The notes: generated by a model from the letters alone, not told the origin. A stretch of DNA of 64,000 nt from Candidatus Schekmanbacteria bacterium RIFCSPLOWO2_02_FULL_38_14 (GCA_001790855.1 MGDH01000011.1:1-64000); one strand, 5' to 3'; positions 7,836 to 16,856 are shown, counted from the stretch's first letter. Program-made: numbers and translations.

Positions 7836-8501
7836 TTACATTTCACAATTTCCATTTTTTTCAGTCCATCCGTATTTTCCAATCAACTTTACAAAAACGC
7901 AACCACATAATTCTTCAATCTCTACTTCATTCTCTTTTTTTCTGACTCTTTTTAAAATCTGTGATGAACTGTCTCCTACTGGTATGATAAGCCTTCCGCC
8001 AACTGCTAACTGTTCGACAAGAGGCTGGGGAATCTCTGGAGCGCCTGCAGTAACGATTATAGCATCAAATGGTGATTTTTCTTTCCAGCCGTAAGTGCCG
8101 TCAAAGTTTTTTGTGGCTATGTTAGTGTATCCCCATTCATCAAAAGATTTTCTTGCCTGAATTAATAACTCCTTAATCCTTTCTATTGAATAGACCTGCT
8201 TTACTATCTCTGCAAGAACTGCAGACTGGTAACCCGAACCTGTACCGATTTCAAGCACAATATCTGTGTTCTTAACCCCAAGCGACTGTGTCATCAAGGC
8301 CACCATATAGGGTTGAGATATAGTCTGGTTTTCTCCAATAGGCAGAGGACAGTCCTCGTATGCCCTTGACCTCAAAGGCTCTGGCACAAAGAGGTGCCTA
8401 GGGACTTTTCTCATTGCATAGAGGACTTTTATATCAGTAATGCCTCTTCCCTCTAACTGTGTCTCAACCATTCTTTCTCTTGCTGCATTATAGTTTTTCA
8501 T
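7836..8501 (-). CDS. pcm: Protein-L-isoaspartate O-methyltransferase
   Basis: A 221-residue PCMT. The protein contains the family blocks MVETQLEGRGI, ENQTISQPYMVALMTQ and the SAM-binding LEIGTGSGYQSAVLA, then AGAPEIPQPLVEQL and GGRLIIPVG. It methylates isoaspartyl residues in damaged proteins so they can revert to aspartate. AGGGG lies just before the ATG. It lies 69 nt after surE on the same strand, the classic surE-pcm pairing of stress-survival genes. Length and motifs are normal. Confidence 0.95.
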   Translation of the reverse strand: MKNYNAARERMVETQLEGRGITDIKVLYAMRKVPRHLFVPEPLRSRAYEDCPLPIGENQTISQPYMVALMTQSLGVKNTDIVLEIGTGSGYQSAVLAEIVKQVYSIERIKELLIQARKSFDEWGYTNIATKNFDGTYGWKEKSPFDAIIVTAGAPEIPQPLVEQLAVGGRLIIPVGDSSSQILKRVRKKENEVEIEELCGCVFVKLIGKYGWTEKNGNCEM

Positions 8502-8570
8502 TCATCCCCTACTCTTCTCAAAATCTCTGTTGCGGCTATTAATCCTGACGCTGATTTTTTCTTTACTCTG

Positions 8571-9317
8571 TCAAAACTCCATATCCCAGTTTTTTATGAT
8601 GTTTAACGCTCGGTAATTTGTTAGGTCAAGATGCAGAGGGGTTATTGATATCATCCCGTTTTCTATTGCTTCAAAGTCTGTGCCAATACTCTTTTCCCAT
8701 TTTGCCTCTCCTCCTCCAATCCAGTAATATTCTACTCCTCTCGGGTCGTGTTTTTTGAAAACAAGGTCTTCGTATATCCTTTTTCCCTGATGTGTGATTG
8801 CCATTCCCTTTATCATCTTTTTTGGAAGGTTTGGAACATTGACATTCAGAAGCGTATCAGGCGGCAGACCTTTCTTGAAAATAATTTTAGCAAGATAGAC
8901 AGCAAACTCTGCGGCAACGTTAAAGTTGAACTTTTCCCTCGCAACAACAGATACAGCAATTGACGGAATTCCTAAAAGCGTTCCTTCCATTGCTGCTGAA
9001 ACAGTCCCTGAATAGGTTATGTCATCACCTAAGTTTGGCCCATGGTTTATCCCGGATACGACAAGGTCAGGCTTCTTGTCAAGGATGCCGTTTACTGCAA
9101 GATTGATGCAGTCAGTCGGAGTGCCGTCAACACTGTAGATGTTCTTATTGATTTTTTTTACCCTCAGGGGCCTTTGGAGAGTTAATGAGTGAGATGTTGC
9201 GCTTTGTTCCCTGTCTGGAGCAACTATAGTTACTTTATGTGATTTTGAAAAAGCCTTTATTAAACTCTTCAAACCAAGAGCTTCTATTCCATCATCATTG
9301 GAAATAAGAATATTCAA
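8571..9317 (-). CDS. surE: 5'/3'-nucleotidase SurE
   Basis: The protein begins NILISNDDGIEALG, the metal-binding ND-D motif of SurE, and continues with VDGTPTDCINLA and VSGINHGPNLGDDITYSGTVSAAMEG, all family hallmarks. It dephosphorylates nucleoside monophosphates and other phosphate esters under stress. The TTG at 9317 gives the usual start one residue before NILISNDDG; an upstream in-frame TTG at 9344 would add nine residues and neither site has a strong ribosome-binding sequence. It precedes pcm. Family certain, start uncertain. Confidence 0.93.
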   Translation of the reverse strand: MNILISNDDGIEALGLKSLIKAFSKSHKVTIVAPDREQSATSHSLTLQRPLRVKKINKNIYSVDGTPTDCINLAVNGILDKKPDLVVSGINHGPNLGDDITYSGTVSAAMEGTLLGIPSIAVSVVAREKFNFNVAAEFAVYLAKIIFKKGLPPDTLLNVNVPNLPKKMIKGMAITHQGKRIYEDLVFKKHDPRGVEYYWIGGGEAKWEKSIGTDFEAIENGMISITPLHLDLTNYRALNIIKNWDMEF

Positions 9318-9396
9318 TTTATTTTTAACCTGAGAATTACGCAAAACTCAACTTTGTGGTATTATTTTTACTGATGTGTATGTAAACTTTTATTTT

Positions 9397-9473
<77 letters not shown>

Positions 9474-9484
9474 AGTTAATTTCA

Positions 9485-9886
9485 TTACACTCTCTTTTTC
9501 AGCACAGAGAGAATATCCTGCAGGTCTTTTTTTATTGCAAGCAATTCTTCTCTGTTACCAGTAACAACATTTTCCTTCTCACCCCTTTTGCTCTCAAGAG
9601 AGTTTTCTTTGAGCCACTTTTTTGCGCCTGCAATAGTATATCCTTTTTCATATAAAAGTTTTTTGATATGAAGTACAGTTTCAATATCTTTTTTCTGGTA
9701 AACTCTCTGACCTTTTCTGTTTTTTGTCGGCTTTAACTGCTTGAATTCAGATTCCCAGAACCGCAAAACGTGTGTTTCAACACCTGCAATGTTACCCACT
9801 TCACCGATTTTAAAAAACATTTTGTCAGGAATAGTTGTTTCTGCTTTATCTTTTAAAAGAGGCAGTTCTTCGGTTCTGTCTGACAT
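9485..9886 (-). CDS. MerR-family transcriptional regulator
   Basis: A 133-residue protein with an N-terminal MerR winged helix: [56 protein letters not shown]. The C-terminal 45 residues are hydrophilic and helical, with no cysteines of a metal-sensing type, so the signal is unknown. GAGGAATAATTA precedes the ATG. The start is 3 nt after the EF-G paralogue, so the two are co-transcribed. Similar small MerR proteins near translation genes are common in deltaproteobacteria-like genomes. Confidence 0.88.
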   Translation of the reverse strand: MSDRTEELPLLKDKAETTIPDKMFFKIGEVGNIAGVETHVLRFWESEFKQLKPTKNRKGQRVYQKKDIETVLHIKKLLYEKGYTIAGAKKWLKENSLESKRGEKENVVTGNREELLAIKKDLQDILSVLKKRV

Positions 9887-9889
9887 TAA

Positions 9890-11980
9890 TTATTCCTCGG
9901 TTTGTTTTTCTTTCTTGTTTTCAGCAATTATTTTTTCGCACAAATGAGCCGGAACTTCCTCGTAATGAGAAGGTTCCATTGTAAAGTATCCCCTTCCGCC
10001 TGAGATTGACTTTAGGTCCGGGGCATAGCTAAGGACTTCAGCAAGAGGTATTGATGCCTTAATAACCTGTGTTTTCCCCATTGGTTCAACACCTTTCATT
10101 TTTCCTCTCCTGCTGTTAATGTCTCCTATTATATCTCCCATACAGTCATCAGGAACAATCACATCAATATTCATAATCGGTTCAAGAAGCACAGGTTTCG
10201 CTTCCATAAAGGCTTTCTTGAAACCCATTGAACCTGCGATTTTAAAAGCCATATCAGATGAATCCACTTCGTGGAAGGAACCATCAAAGAGTCTGACACG
10301 GATATCTACCACAGGAAATCCAGCAAGTTCTCCTGAGTGCATTGTTTCAACAATTCCCTTTTCTACTGATGGAATGTAGTTTTTAGGTATTGATCCCCCC
10401 TTAATCTCATCAATAAATTCAAATCCCTTGCCGTGGGGAAGAGGTTCGATTTTTATATGTGTGTCGCCGTACTGTCCCCGTCCTCCTGACTGACGCTTGT
10501 ATCTTCCCTGAGCCTGTGCAGATGCTTTGATTGTTTCCCTGTATGGTATCTTTGGTGTTTTCATTACAACTTCTACTCCAAATTTTCTTTTGAGTTTCTC
10601 GACAGCAAGCTCAATGTGGGAAACTCCCATTCCTGAGAGAAGAAGCTCCTTTGTCTGAGATTCCCTTTTGAGTTTCAGCGTAAGGTCTTCTTCGCAAAGC
10701 CTCGCAAGACTTGAACTTGCTTTTTCATCATCCCCCATTGTTTTTGGTTCAATGGCAAAAGAAATCATAGGAGCCGGAAGTGTTATGAAATCATAAACAA
10801 TTGCATTTTTATCACTATCGCAGATACTGTCTCCTGTTGCTGTTTCCTTTAATTTTGCAAATGCCGCAATGTCTCCAGTCTTTACCTGCTTTACTGGAAT
10901 ATGGTCTTTTCCCTGCATAAAAAATATCTGTCCGAATTTTTCTATCCTTTGTTTTTTTGAGTTGTAGAACTGAGAGTCAGAATCGAGTTTTCCTGAATAA
11001 ACCCTGAAAAGGGTTAATTTGCCGGCAAAGGGGTCAGCTATTGTTTTAAAGATAAGAGCAGAAAACGGGTCTTTTAAATCCGGCTTTCTTTCTATTTCCT
11101 TATTGTCAGCAGATTTCCCTTTTACAGCGGGTCTTTCTGATGGCGATGGCAATAAAGAGACCACTGCATCGAGAAGCTCTTTCATCCCTATGTTTTTTAT
11201 TGCAGAACCGCAGAGAACAGGAACCACATCTCCATCAACTATTCCTTTGCGGAGAAGCGGTAGTAAATCTTCTTCCTTTATCTCTCCTCCCTCAAGATAT
11301 TTTTCCATCATCTTCTCATCCTGTTCCACGGATGACTCAATAAGCTTTTCCTTCAGCTTCTGGCATTCTCTTTTGATATCATCAGGAATATTTTCAGTGG
11401 AAAAATCTCCGGTTTCTCCTCCCTTGTAAATGTGTGCTTTGCCAGCGAGAAGGTCAACAACTCCCCTGAATGTTTGTTCAGCACCTATTGGGTAGGTGAG
11501 AGGTATGAATGATGCTTTAAAGGTTTTTTTCAGGCTATCCAGCACACGGTTGAAATCAGCCCTCTCTTTATCCATCATATTTATAAAGACAATTTTTGGC
11601 AAACGGAATTCATCAGCAAATTCCCATGTCCTTACTGTCTGTACTTTCACGCCTGAATGCGCATCAAGAACAATCACTGCAGCATCAGAGGCTTTTGCTG
11701 AGCTTTTTGTTTCTCCGACAAAATTTGCATCTCCGGGAGTATCAATTATGTTGATTTTATGTTTTTTCCATTCACAGAATCCAAGCGAGGAGTTGATTGT
11801 ATGTTTCTTCTTGATTTCATCCGGGTCAAAATCAAATTTTGAAGTTCCGTTGTCAACTCTTCCAAACCTGTCAACAGCTTTGGCGGAAAACAGAATTGCA
11901 TCACAGCAGGAGGTTTTTCCGTCACCTCCATGTCCCAGAACACAGATATTGCGCAGTTGCGTTAAGTCAAACTCTGCCAT
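9890..11980 (-). CDS. Elongation factor G-like GTPase (FusA2 type)
   Basis: A 696-residue translational GTPase with the full EF-G domain order, including a domain IV/V region (RYKRQSGGRGQYGDTHIKIEPL...GGSIPKNYIPSVEKG). The G1 loop is GHGGDGKTS instead of AHIDAGKTT, G3 is DTPGDANF instead of DTPGHVDF, and G4 is NMMDKE. The G3 change replaces the conserved catalytic histidine with aspartate, a mark of the EF-G-like paralogue rather than the main fusA. Its role may be specialised, such as ribosome recycling or stress translation. A clean GGAGG precedes the ATG. It is not in a str (rpsL-rpsG-fusA-tuf) operon, consistent with a paralogue. Confidence 0.9.
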   Translation of the reverse strand: MAEFDLTQLRNICVLGHGGDGKTSCCDAILFSAKAVDRFGRVDNGTSKFDFDPDEIKKKHTINSSLGFCEWKKHKINIIDTPGDANFVGETKSSAKASDAAVIVLDAHSGVKVQTVRTWEFADEFRLPKIVFINMMDKERADFNRVLDSLKKTFKASFIPLTYPIGAEQTFRGVVDLLAGKAHIYKGGETGDFSTENIPDDIKRECQKLKEKLIESSVEQDEKMMEKYLEGGEIKEEDLLPLLRKGIVDGDVVPVLCGSAIKNIGMKELLDAVVSLLPSPSERPAVKGKSADNKEIERKPDLKDPFSALIFKTIADPFAGKLTLFRVYSGKLDSDSQFYNSKKQRIEKFGQIFFMQGKDHIPVKQVKTGDIAAFAKLKETATGDSICDSDKNAIVYDFITLPAPMISFAIEPKTMGDDEKASSSLARLCEEDLTLKLKRESQTKELLLSGMGVSHIELAVEKLKRKFGVEVVMKTPKIPYRETIKASAQAQGRYKRQSGGRGQYGDTHIKIEPLPHGKGFEFIDEIKGGSIPKNYIPSVEKGIVETMHSGELAGFPVVDIRVRLFDGSFHEVDSSDMAFKIAGSMGFKKAFMEAKPVLLEPIMNIDVIVPDDCMGDIIGDINSRRGKMKGVEPMGKTQVIKASIPLAEVLSYAPDLKSISGGRGYFTMEPSHYEEVPAHLCEKIIAENKKEKQTEE

Positions 11981-12088
11981 TTGAACCTCCAGAAGAGTAA
12001 GTTTTAAAGTTTTGTTTTAGTTTTGGGATATCAAGTTAATTGCAACACTCTTAATCTGACACTTTAACATTTGCCATATAAGGGTTAA

Positions 12089-12364
12089 ACTGTCAAGGAG
12101 TTTAAAAATCGTTATTTCAACTTTATTTATATCATTTTTTATAAAATAAATGTATCAATTCTGATTTCAGAAATCATATTCAGGAAAAATGAATTTTTAA
12201 AATTAAAGATAACTTTTTCAGGTTTTCCTCTGATAGATGTAATATTCACGAATACATTTATCAGATGGGTTGCTGATATTCTATCCTTCACTGGAGTTCT
12301 TGCGCTTTATTTTATTTATATCTTCACAGGGAAACATAACAGGCAAAGAGAGGAATCTTATTAA
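12089..12364 (+). pseudogene. Possible decayed membrane-protein fragment
   Basis: Inside the 418-nt gap between the EF-G paralogue and the ferredoxin, one plus-strand frame stays open for 91 codons but contains no ATG, GTG or TTG. Its end reads like a real C-terminus: a transmembrane-like stretch RWVADILSFTGVLALYFIYI followed by a basic, charged tail ending REESY. It could be the remains of a lost gene, or an AT-rich coincidence. The same gap must also hold the promoter of the minus-strand EF-G paralogue; nothing else was recognised in it. Confidence 0.3.
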
Positions 12365-12398
12365 GAGTGATATGTTATTTAAACAACGAGCATAGAGG

Positions 12399-12569
12399 CT
12401 ATAGCGAAAGCGCGCCTGTGACGCATATCATAACGCAGTCACCGCAGTTTGTGCAATCCTCTTCCTTGAGGATAACGACATTTCCTGAAAGGAAGAGAGC
12501 CCCTTCCTTGCATTCATCAACACAAGTTCCGCATCCTATGCATTCTGGTATATTAATTTTAACCGGCAT
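12399..12569 (-). CDS. Minimal 2[4Fe-4S] ferredoxin (56 aa)
   Basis: The 56-codon ORF has GGGAGGAGG just before the ATG. It contains two complete CX2CX2CX3C cluster motifs, C10/C13/C16/C20 (CIGCGTCVDEC) and C39/C42/C45/C49 (CTNCGDCVMIC), separated by a short beta-hairpin linker, exactly the size of clostridial-type ferredoxins. The proline that usually follows the fourth cysteine is Lys or Val here. It is a soluble low-potential electron carrier. It is near an ATC-hydrolase-like gene (12726) and a geranylgeranyl-reductase family gene (13707) on the same strand, and could be their electron source. Confidence 0.92.
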   Translation of the reverse strand: MPVKINIPECIGCGTCVDECKEGALFLSGNVVILKEEDCTNCGDCVMICVTGALSL

Positions 12570-12725
12570 TTATTTTCCTCCTCCCAAAGCCTCTTTTTGC
12601 ATCTTTTCTAAAGAGGATTGTTAAAAGGGTTTGAGGGATAAAGGGGGGCTGTGGGGGGATTAATAAGCCCTCGAATCCTCGAATCCAAGACTCCTTGAAC
12701 CCTATCTATTTGAATCTGGAAGTTC

Positions 12726-13265
12726 TTACTTCTTCAGAATCAGCCTCATCTTACAATACCCTGCACCTCTTGCAAGCCCTTCCTGCCCATTCTTCTCTGC
12801 ATGATGGGTCCACTCAAGCTTTGGATTAAGTCCCTTCATAAAACCTTCATCATGGGATTTTGACATTATCTCGCACATAAACCAGGGTTTATCCCAGATA
12901 GATTTCCATGCATCAAATATTGAGCACTCTGGAATGTGAGATTCACTCTCTGTGGGACAGAATTTTATTCTCTCAATCGCAAGCCCTGCAGCTCCCAAAT
13001 GCTTATGGACATTGGGGTAGATATCTCTTAAGGCAACTGCTACATCAATCTCATTTTCCCTTCCCTCATAGCCATACTCCTTTTTATACCTTTTTCCCTC
13101 TTCTATTCCAAATTCATAAAAAGCCTTGCAGAGAACATCTATTGCTTCTCTTCCCCATTTCTCATGGACTGCCTTTACCATCAAAGCCATCCATCTTCCG
13201 TCTTTCCGGACAGCCTCTTTTGCAAACTCAACTACCTCCGGTGGAAAACCAAAATCATCAGCCAT
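12726..13265 (-). CDS. L-2-amino-thiazoline-4-carboxylate hydrolase-like protein
   Basis: A 179-residue soluble protein with TTTAGGAGG before the ATG. The C-terminal half has an ECSIFDAWKSIW segment, a KSHDEGFMKGLNPKLEWTHH block and GAGYCKMRLILKK, which resembles the ATC hydrolase family (PF14196). The family is named for conversion of aminothiazoline carboxylate to S-carbamoyl-cysteine, but most members are uncharacterised and often stand beside redox or lipid genes. Conserved-looking Cys and His residues are present. The match is by eye, so function is tentative. Confidence 0.55.
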   Translation of the reverse strand: MADDFGFPPEVVEFAKEAVRKDGRWMALMVKAVHEKWGREAIDVLCKAFYEFGIEEGKRYKKEYGYEGRENEIDVAVALRDIYPNVHKHLGAAGLAIERIKFCPTESESHIPECSIFDAWKSIWDKPWFMCEIMSKSHDEGFMKGLNPKLEWTHHAEKNGQEGLARGAGYCKMRLILKK

Positions 13266-13374
13266 TTTTTTGCCTCCTAAATTATTTATTTAATTATTAA
13301 TTTATGCTTGAATTAACTTTATCAATTAATTTTTTTTACGTGACCACCTCCCTACTCTGTTCTTCTCTGAAAGA

Positions 13375-13628
13375 TGTAGAAACAGGTCTTTATAGGCTGA
13401 CCGAGAATTCCCTTTTTGTCATTGCGAGCGACCGAAGGGAGCGTGGCAATCCGACGAAGTCGTTGCGAGCTTAAGCGAAGCAATCTAATGAGATTACCAC
13501 GAGCCGATAAATCGGCTCTCGTAACGACCCTTCGGGTCGGATTGCTTCGTCGCTTTGCTCCTCGCAATGACATTCTCGGTCAGCCTGTTTAGACCTGTTA
13601 ATAACAGACCTAAAGGTCTGTTTCTACA
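13375..13628. repeat. Nested palindromic repeat (family A copy within an outer inverted repeat)
   Basis: The outer ends are TGTAGAAACAG and CTGTTTCTACA. Inside, AACAGGTCT...GGCTGACCGAGAAT at the left is matched in inverted form at the right (13571-13599) with a few mismatches, and between them is a family A repeat (CATTGCGAGCGACC...GCTCCTCGCAATGAC) containing further hairpins, such as GAGCCGATAAATCGGCTC. A small hairpin AACAGACC-TAAA-GGTCTGTT sits at the right end. The block fills most of the 441-nt gap between the ATC-hydrolase-like gene and the reductase gene. An ORF here is a product of the repeat, not a gene. Confidence 0.8.
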
Positions 13629-13706
13629 AATATCGTAAACCGCTCAATTAAATCTCTATTTTTTATAAATACAAACTCCTTAATATTTTTGCAAGGAATT
13701 TCACGT

Positions 13707-15041
13707 CTAACTCTGGCTATTTTTCGCAAACTGCCTTTTCTGGATTATCATTTTTTCTATGTCTTCCATTGTGATTTTCTGAAACATTGCTATTTTCTGT
13801 GCCATTTCAGGCTTTATCTCAGGAGTCTTTGCAATAATGCCAAAAAGCGCATTTATCTGCTCATAGGGATTCATGGCGCCTTCAAAGGTCTTCCCGTCCA
13901 CAAGGCCAAACATATAATCAAGCTCTTCATCTGAGAAAAAGGGAAAGAGAAGACCAATTTTTAAATAATCCGCCATTGCCTGCGCAGTTTTATTCCATTT
14001 AAAAGAACCCTTCCAGAAATCTGAATAATTTTTCAGACCGCTTTTACCGTTCAACTCATCGCAAACTGCCTTTGCAGCATTATAGCCGCACATAAAAGCC
14101 CCCTGATACATTGTCTCTGCAAAACCTATTGAATCACCCGCAAAGAGAATATTTCCTGAAAACGGTTCTTGAGAAGGGGATATCAGATGGACAACAGCAC
14201 CGGTATACTCGACAATCCTTGCGTCTTTGAACCAGTCGCTGAATTTTCCTTTATGAATGAATTCATCAAGAAAAATCTTGCAGTATTTGCCCGGGTTAAC
14301 CCCGCTAATTCCTGCATAAAAATAATCTTTTCCTTCTGCGCAGGGAGCAACGTAAACCAAGCCGCCGCCTTTTGAATACGAAGAACCATAAAAGCTCATG
14401 AATGCCTTATTTTTATAAGGCAGTTTTACACCCTCCATAATGTATTGAAGGCTTGGACCTCTTCCGAAAATTTTCCTGCTGTTGTTTAATCCTATATTTT
14501 TTGCAATCCCTGATTTCAGTCCCTCTGCAACTATTGCCTTTTTACCTTCAATCCACGATTCCCCATTATTTTCCCTGACACATATTCTGACACTGTTTTC
14601 CCTGTTCTCAGCTTTAATTGCAAGAGAACCGCTTCTCAGTGTTACTCCTGTCCTTACTGTTTCATCAATCAATCCTGAGAGAAGGGCTTTGTTGTCAAAA
14701 AGATAATAAAGCGGCTGTTTTGTATTATGGACATGGACCTTGTTGCCGCAGGGAGAGAAACTTATAAGGTCGGGTACTTCATATAAAGGGCCATTATAAT
14801 TTACTGAAAATCCATTTCTCGGGAATTTAAACAGATAAGAATTTTCAGATTTTTTTTCTACCCTAACCTCTTCTCCGTTAAAACCCGGTGTAGCAACAAG
14901 CATGCAGGTATTAGATCTTTTAAAAACCTTTGGATCAGGCTTTCTTTCAAGAAGCAAAACTTTCAAGCCTTTTTCAGAAGCGGTTTTTGCTGCAACAAGC
15001 CCTGCAGGTCCCGCACCGATTACAATTAGGTCATAAACCAT
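13707..15041 (-). CDS. Geranylgeranyl reductase family FAD-dependent oxidoreductase
   Basis: A 444-residue flavoprotein starting with the Rossmann FAD motif DLIVIGAGPAGLVAAKTASEKG and the acidic end of strand 2 (LLLERK). Later blocks include a second nucleotide-contacting segment (NILFAGDSIGFAETMYQGAFMCGYNAAKAV), the GD motif of the family. Such enzymes reduce isoprenoid double bonds in chlorophyll, quinones or ether lipids; some homologues act on other polyenes. AAGG lies before the ATG. The archaeal Methanosarcina enzyme takes electrons from a ferredoxin encoded nearby, making the ferredoxin at 12399 a plausible partner. The substrate is unknown. Confidence 0.82.
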   Translation of the reverse strand: MVYDLIVIGAGPAGLVAAKTASEKGLKVLLLERKPDPKVFKRSNTCMLVATPGFNGEEVRVEKKSENSYLFKFPRNGFSVNYNGPLYEVPDLISFSPCGNKVHVHNTKQPLYYLFDNKALLSGLIDETVRTGVTLRSGSLAIKAENRENSVRICVRENNGESWIEGKKAIVAEGLKSGIAKNIGLNNSRKIFGRGPSLQYIMEGVKLPYKNKAFMSFYGSSYSKGGGLVYVAPCAEGKDYFYAGISGVNPGKYCKIFLDEFIHKGKFSDWFKDARIVEYTGAVVHLISPSQEPFSGNILFAGDSIGFAETMYQGAFMCGYNAAKAVCDELNGKSGLKNYSDFWKGSFKWNKTAQAMADYLKIGLLFPFFSDEELDYMFGLVDGKTFEGAMNPYEQINALFGIIAKTPEIKPEMAQKIAMFQKITMEDIEKMIIQKRQFAKNSQS

Positions 15042-15230
15042 AAGTAAACCTTATCCCTTATCTCAACTTCTTTTAATAACTTCCCGGAAGTGATGGAGGA
15101 ACCCATACCTCGTTTTTTTATTAGCACACAGAGAAAATTCTGTCAACAAAGCCAGAGCAGGCAGGCGCCTCGCCTGTCCGATGGGATTTTCGGGTCAATG
15201 ACGACCGTTAATATTATTTTTTACCCCGAT

Positions 15231-15252
15231 GCCTGCCTGACGGTAGGCAGGC
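15231..15252. repeat. Short palindrome (GCCTGCCT family)
   Basis: GCCTGCCT and AGGCAGGC form an 8-bp stem, with an outer GATGC/GCATC extension. It is related to the palindrome at 2928-2950. It lies in the 363-nt divergent gap between the reductase and the aldehyde dehydrogenase, which otherwise shows only a candidate promoter. Confidence 0.7.
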
Positions 15253-15285
15253 AAAGCATCGAGGAATTCTTTTTAATCAAAAAAT

Positions 15286-15313
15286 TTGACTAAAGTGATT
15301 TTTTCAATATAAG
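15286..15313 (+). promoter_or_regulatory. Candidate promoter for the aldehyde dehydrogenase operon
   Basis: TTGACT (15286-15291), a 16-nt spacer and TATAAG (15308-15313) resemble a housekeeping promoter about 90 nt upstream of the TTG start at 15405. Confidence 0.4.
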
Positions 15314-15404
15314 ATTATAGCTGTAAGGCAGAAAAATCTTAAAGTATCAGTCGAACGATTTAGATATTAGGATTTAGAATTTATTTTTGTTGAGGAGTGC
15401 AAAG

Positions 15405-16829
15405 TTGTCTAAAGACTATAAAATGCTTATTAACGGTGAATGGGTAAGCAGTGACGAGAAAATAGAAGTATTAAATCCATACAACGGAACAGTCCTTGGA
15501 ACAGTTCCAAAAGCCACAAAGAGTGATTTGGATAATGCGATAAAAGCTGCTGAAGAAGGCTTTAAAGTCATTTCTAAAATGCCGGCATACCAGCGTTCAA
15601 AAATACTTGAAAATACCGCAAGGCTGATAGAAGAACAGCAGGAGGAGATTGCAAGAACCATATCCCTTGAAGCAGGAAAATCAATAAAATATTCAAGGAT
15701 GGAAGTTAGCAGATCTGTTGAAACCTTTAAGTTTGCCTCTGAAGAAGCAAAGCAGATTCACGGAGAAACTGTTCCAATGGACGCATCAAAGGCAGGGGAA
15801 GGCAGAATGGGATTTTTTCTCAGGGTTCCAAAAGGAGTTATTGGAGCAATAACGCCATTCAACTTTCCTCTCAATCTTGTAGCGCACAAGGTTGCGCCTG
15901 CAATTGCAGCAGGAAATTCCGTAGTTTTAAAGCCTGCTACTGCAACTCCAATCACGTCAATAAAACTCGGTGAAATAATGATTGAGGCAGGTCTCCCAAA
16001 AGGAGTTTTAAATATTGTTACAGGCAGGGGTTCTGAATTAGGGGACTGGATTGTGACTGACGACAGAATAGCGATGATAACTTTCACAGGAAGCCTTGAA
16101 GTAGGAAAAAGGATTAAATCCATGGCAGGAATAAAGCCTGTTACCCTTGAACTTGGCTCCAATTCGGCAGTAATAATTGATGAGGGAGTAAATCCCGGGC
16201 AGGCAGTCCCAAGATGCATTATGGGAGGTTTTGCAAACTCTGGTCAGGTTTGCATTTCTGTCCAGAGAATCTATGTGCACCAGAGCATTGAGAAAAAATT
16301 CACTGAAGAATTTGTAGCCTCTATAAAAAAATTAAATGTTGGAAATCCCCTTGACAGCGATGTCGAGTTTGGACCAATGATTGATGAGAAAGAAGCGAGA
16401 AGAATAGAAGAATGGATTGATGAGGCAGTTAAACAGGGAGCAAAGGTTCTGACAGGCGGTAAAAGAAACGGCTCAATTGTTCAGGCAACAGTTCTAACTG
16501 ATGTAACTGCTGATATGAAAGTTATAAAGGATGAAACATTTGCCCCTGTGGTATCAATTATCCCATTCAAAAATTTCGAGGAAGCAGTTTCAATGGTCAA
16601 TAACTCAATATACGGCTTGAATGCAGGAGTTTATACAAACAACTTAAGGAATGCCATTATGGCAGCAAAAGAAATAAAGGTTGGCGGTGTTATAATCAAT
16701 GATGTTCCAACCTTTCGTGTTGACCAAATGCCCTATGGAGGAGTTAAGAGCAGCGGAATAGGAAGAGAGGGATTAAAATATGCCATTGAAGAGATGACAG
16801 ATATAAAGATGATAGTATTCAATGTATAG
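15405..16829 (+). CDS. Aldehyde dehydrogenase (NAD(P)+, lactaldehyde/succinate-semialdehyde type)
   Basis: The protein has the complete ALDH fold: INGEWV at the start, GAITPFNFPLNLVAHKVAPAIAAGN, KPATATPIT, the glycine-rich FTGSLEVGKRI, the general-base Glu in TLELGSNS, and the catalytic Cys in GQVCISVQR. The C-terminal PYGGVKSSGIGREG is standard. The start is taken at TTG 15405 because GAGGAG ends 7 nt before it; a TTG at 15387 overlaps that site. The enzyme oxidises an aldehyde to its acid. It heads a plus-strand set with a CDP-alcohol transferase and a DUF362 protein. The true aldehyde cannot be told. Confidence 0.93.
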   Translation: MSKDYKMLINGEWVSSDEKIEVLNPYNGTVLGTVPKATKSDLDNAIKAAEEGFKVISKMPAYQRSKILENTARLIEEQQEEIARTISLEAGKSIKYSRMEVSRSVETFKFASEEAKQIHGETVPMDASKAGEGRMGFFLRVPKGVIGAITPFNFPLNLVAHKVAPAIAAGNSVVLKPATATPITSIKLGEIMIEAGLPKGVLNIVTGRGSELGDWIVTDDRIAMITFTGSLEVGKRIKSMAGIKPVTLELGSNSAVIIDEGVNPGQAVPRCIMGGFANSGQVCISVQRIYVHQSIEKKFTEEFVASIKKLNVGNPLDSDVEFGPMIDEKEARRIEEWIDEAVKQGAKVLTGGKRNGSIVQATVLTDVTADMKVIKDETFAPVVSIIPFKNFEEAVSMVNNSIYGLNAGVYTNNLRNAIMAAKEIKVGGVIINDVPTFRVDQMPYGGVKSSGIGREGLKYAIEEMTDIKMIVFNV

Positions 16830-16856
16830 GATTTTTAGCTTTTAAATAAAGATAAA

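Noticed and set aside
7616-7882. 88-codon minus-strand ORF overlapping the CGG proline tRNA
   Set aside because: It runs through a tRNA and a repeat and has no protein-like features.
13352-13573. 73-codon ORF with MSLRGAKRRSNP start
   Set aside because: It is a translation of the family A palindromic repeat; such ORFs are widely mis-annotated.
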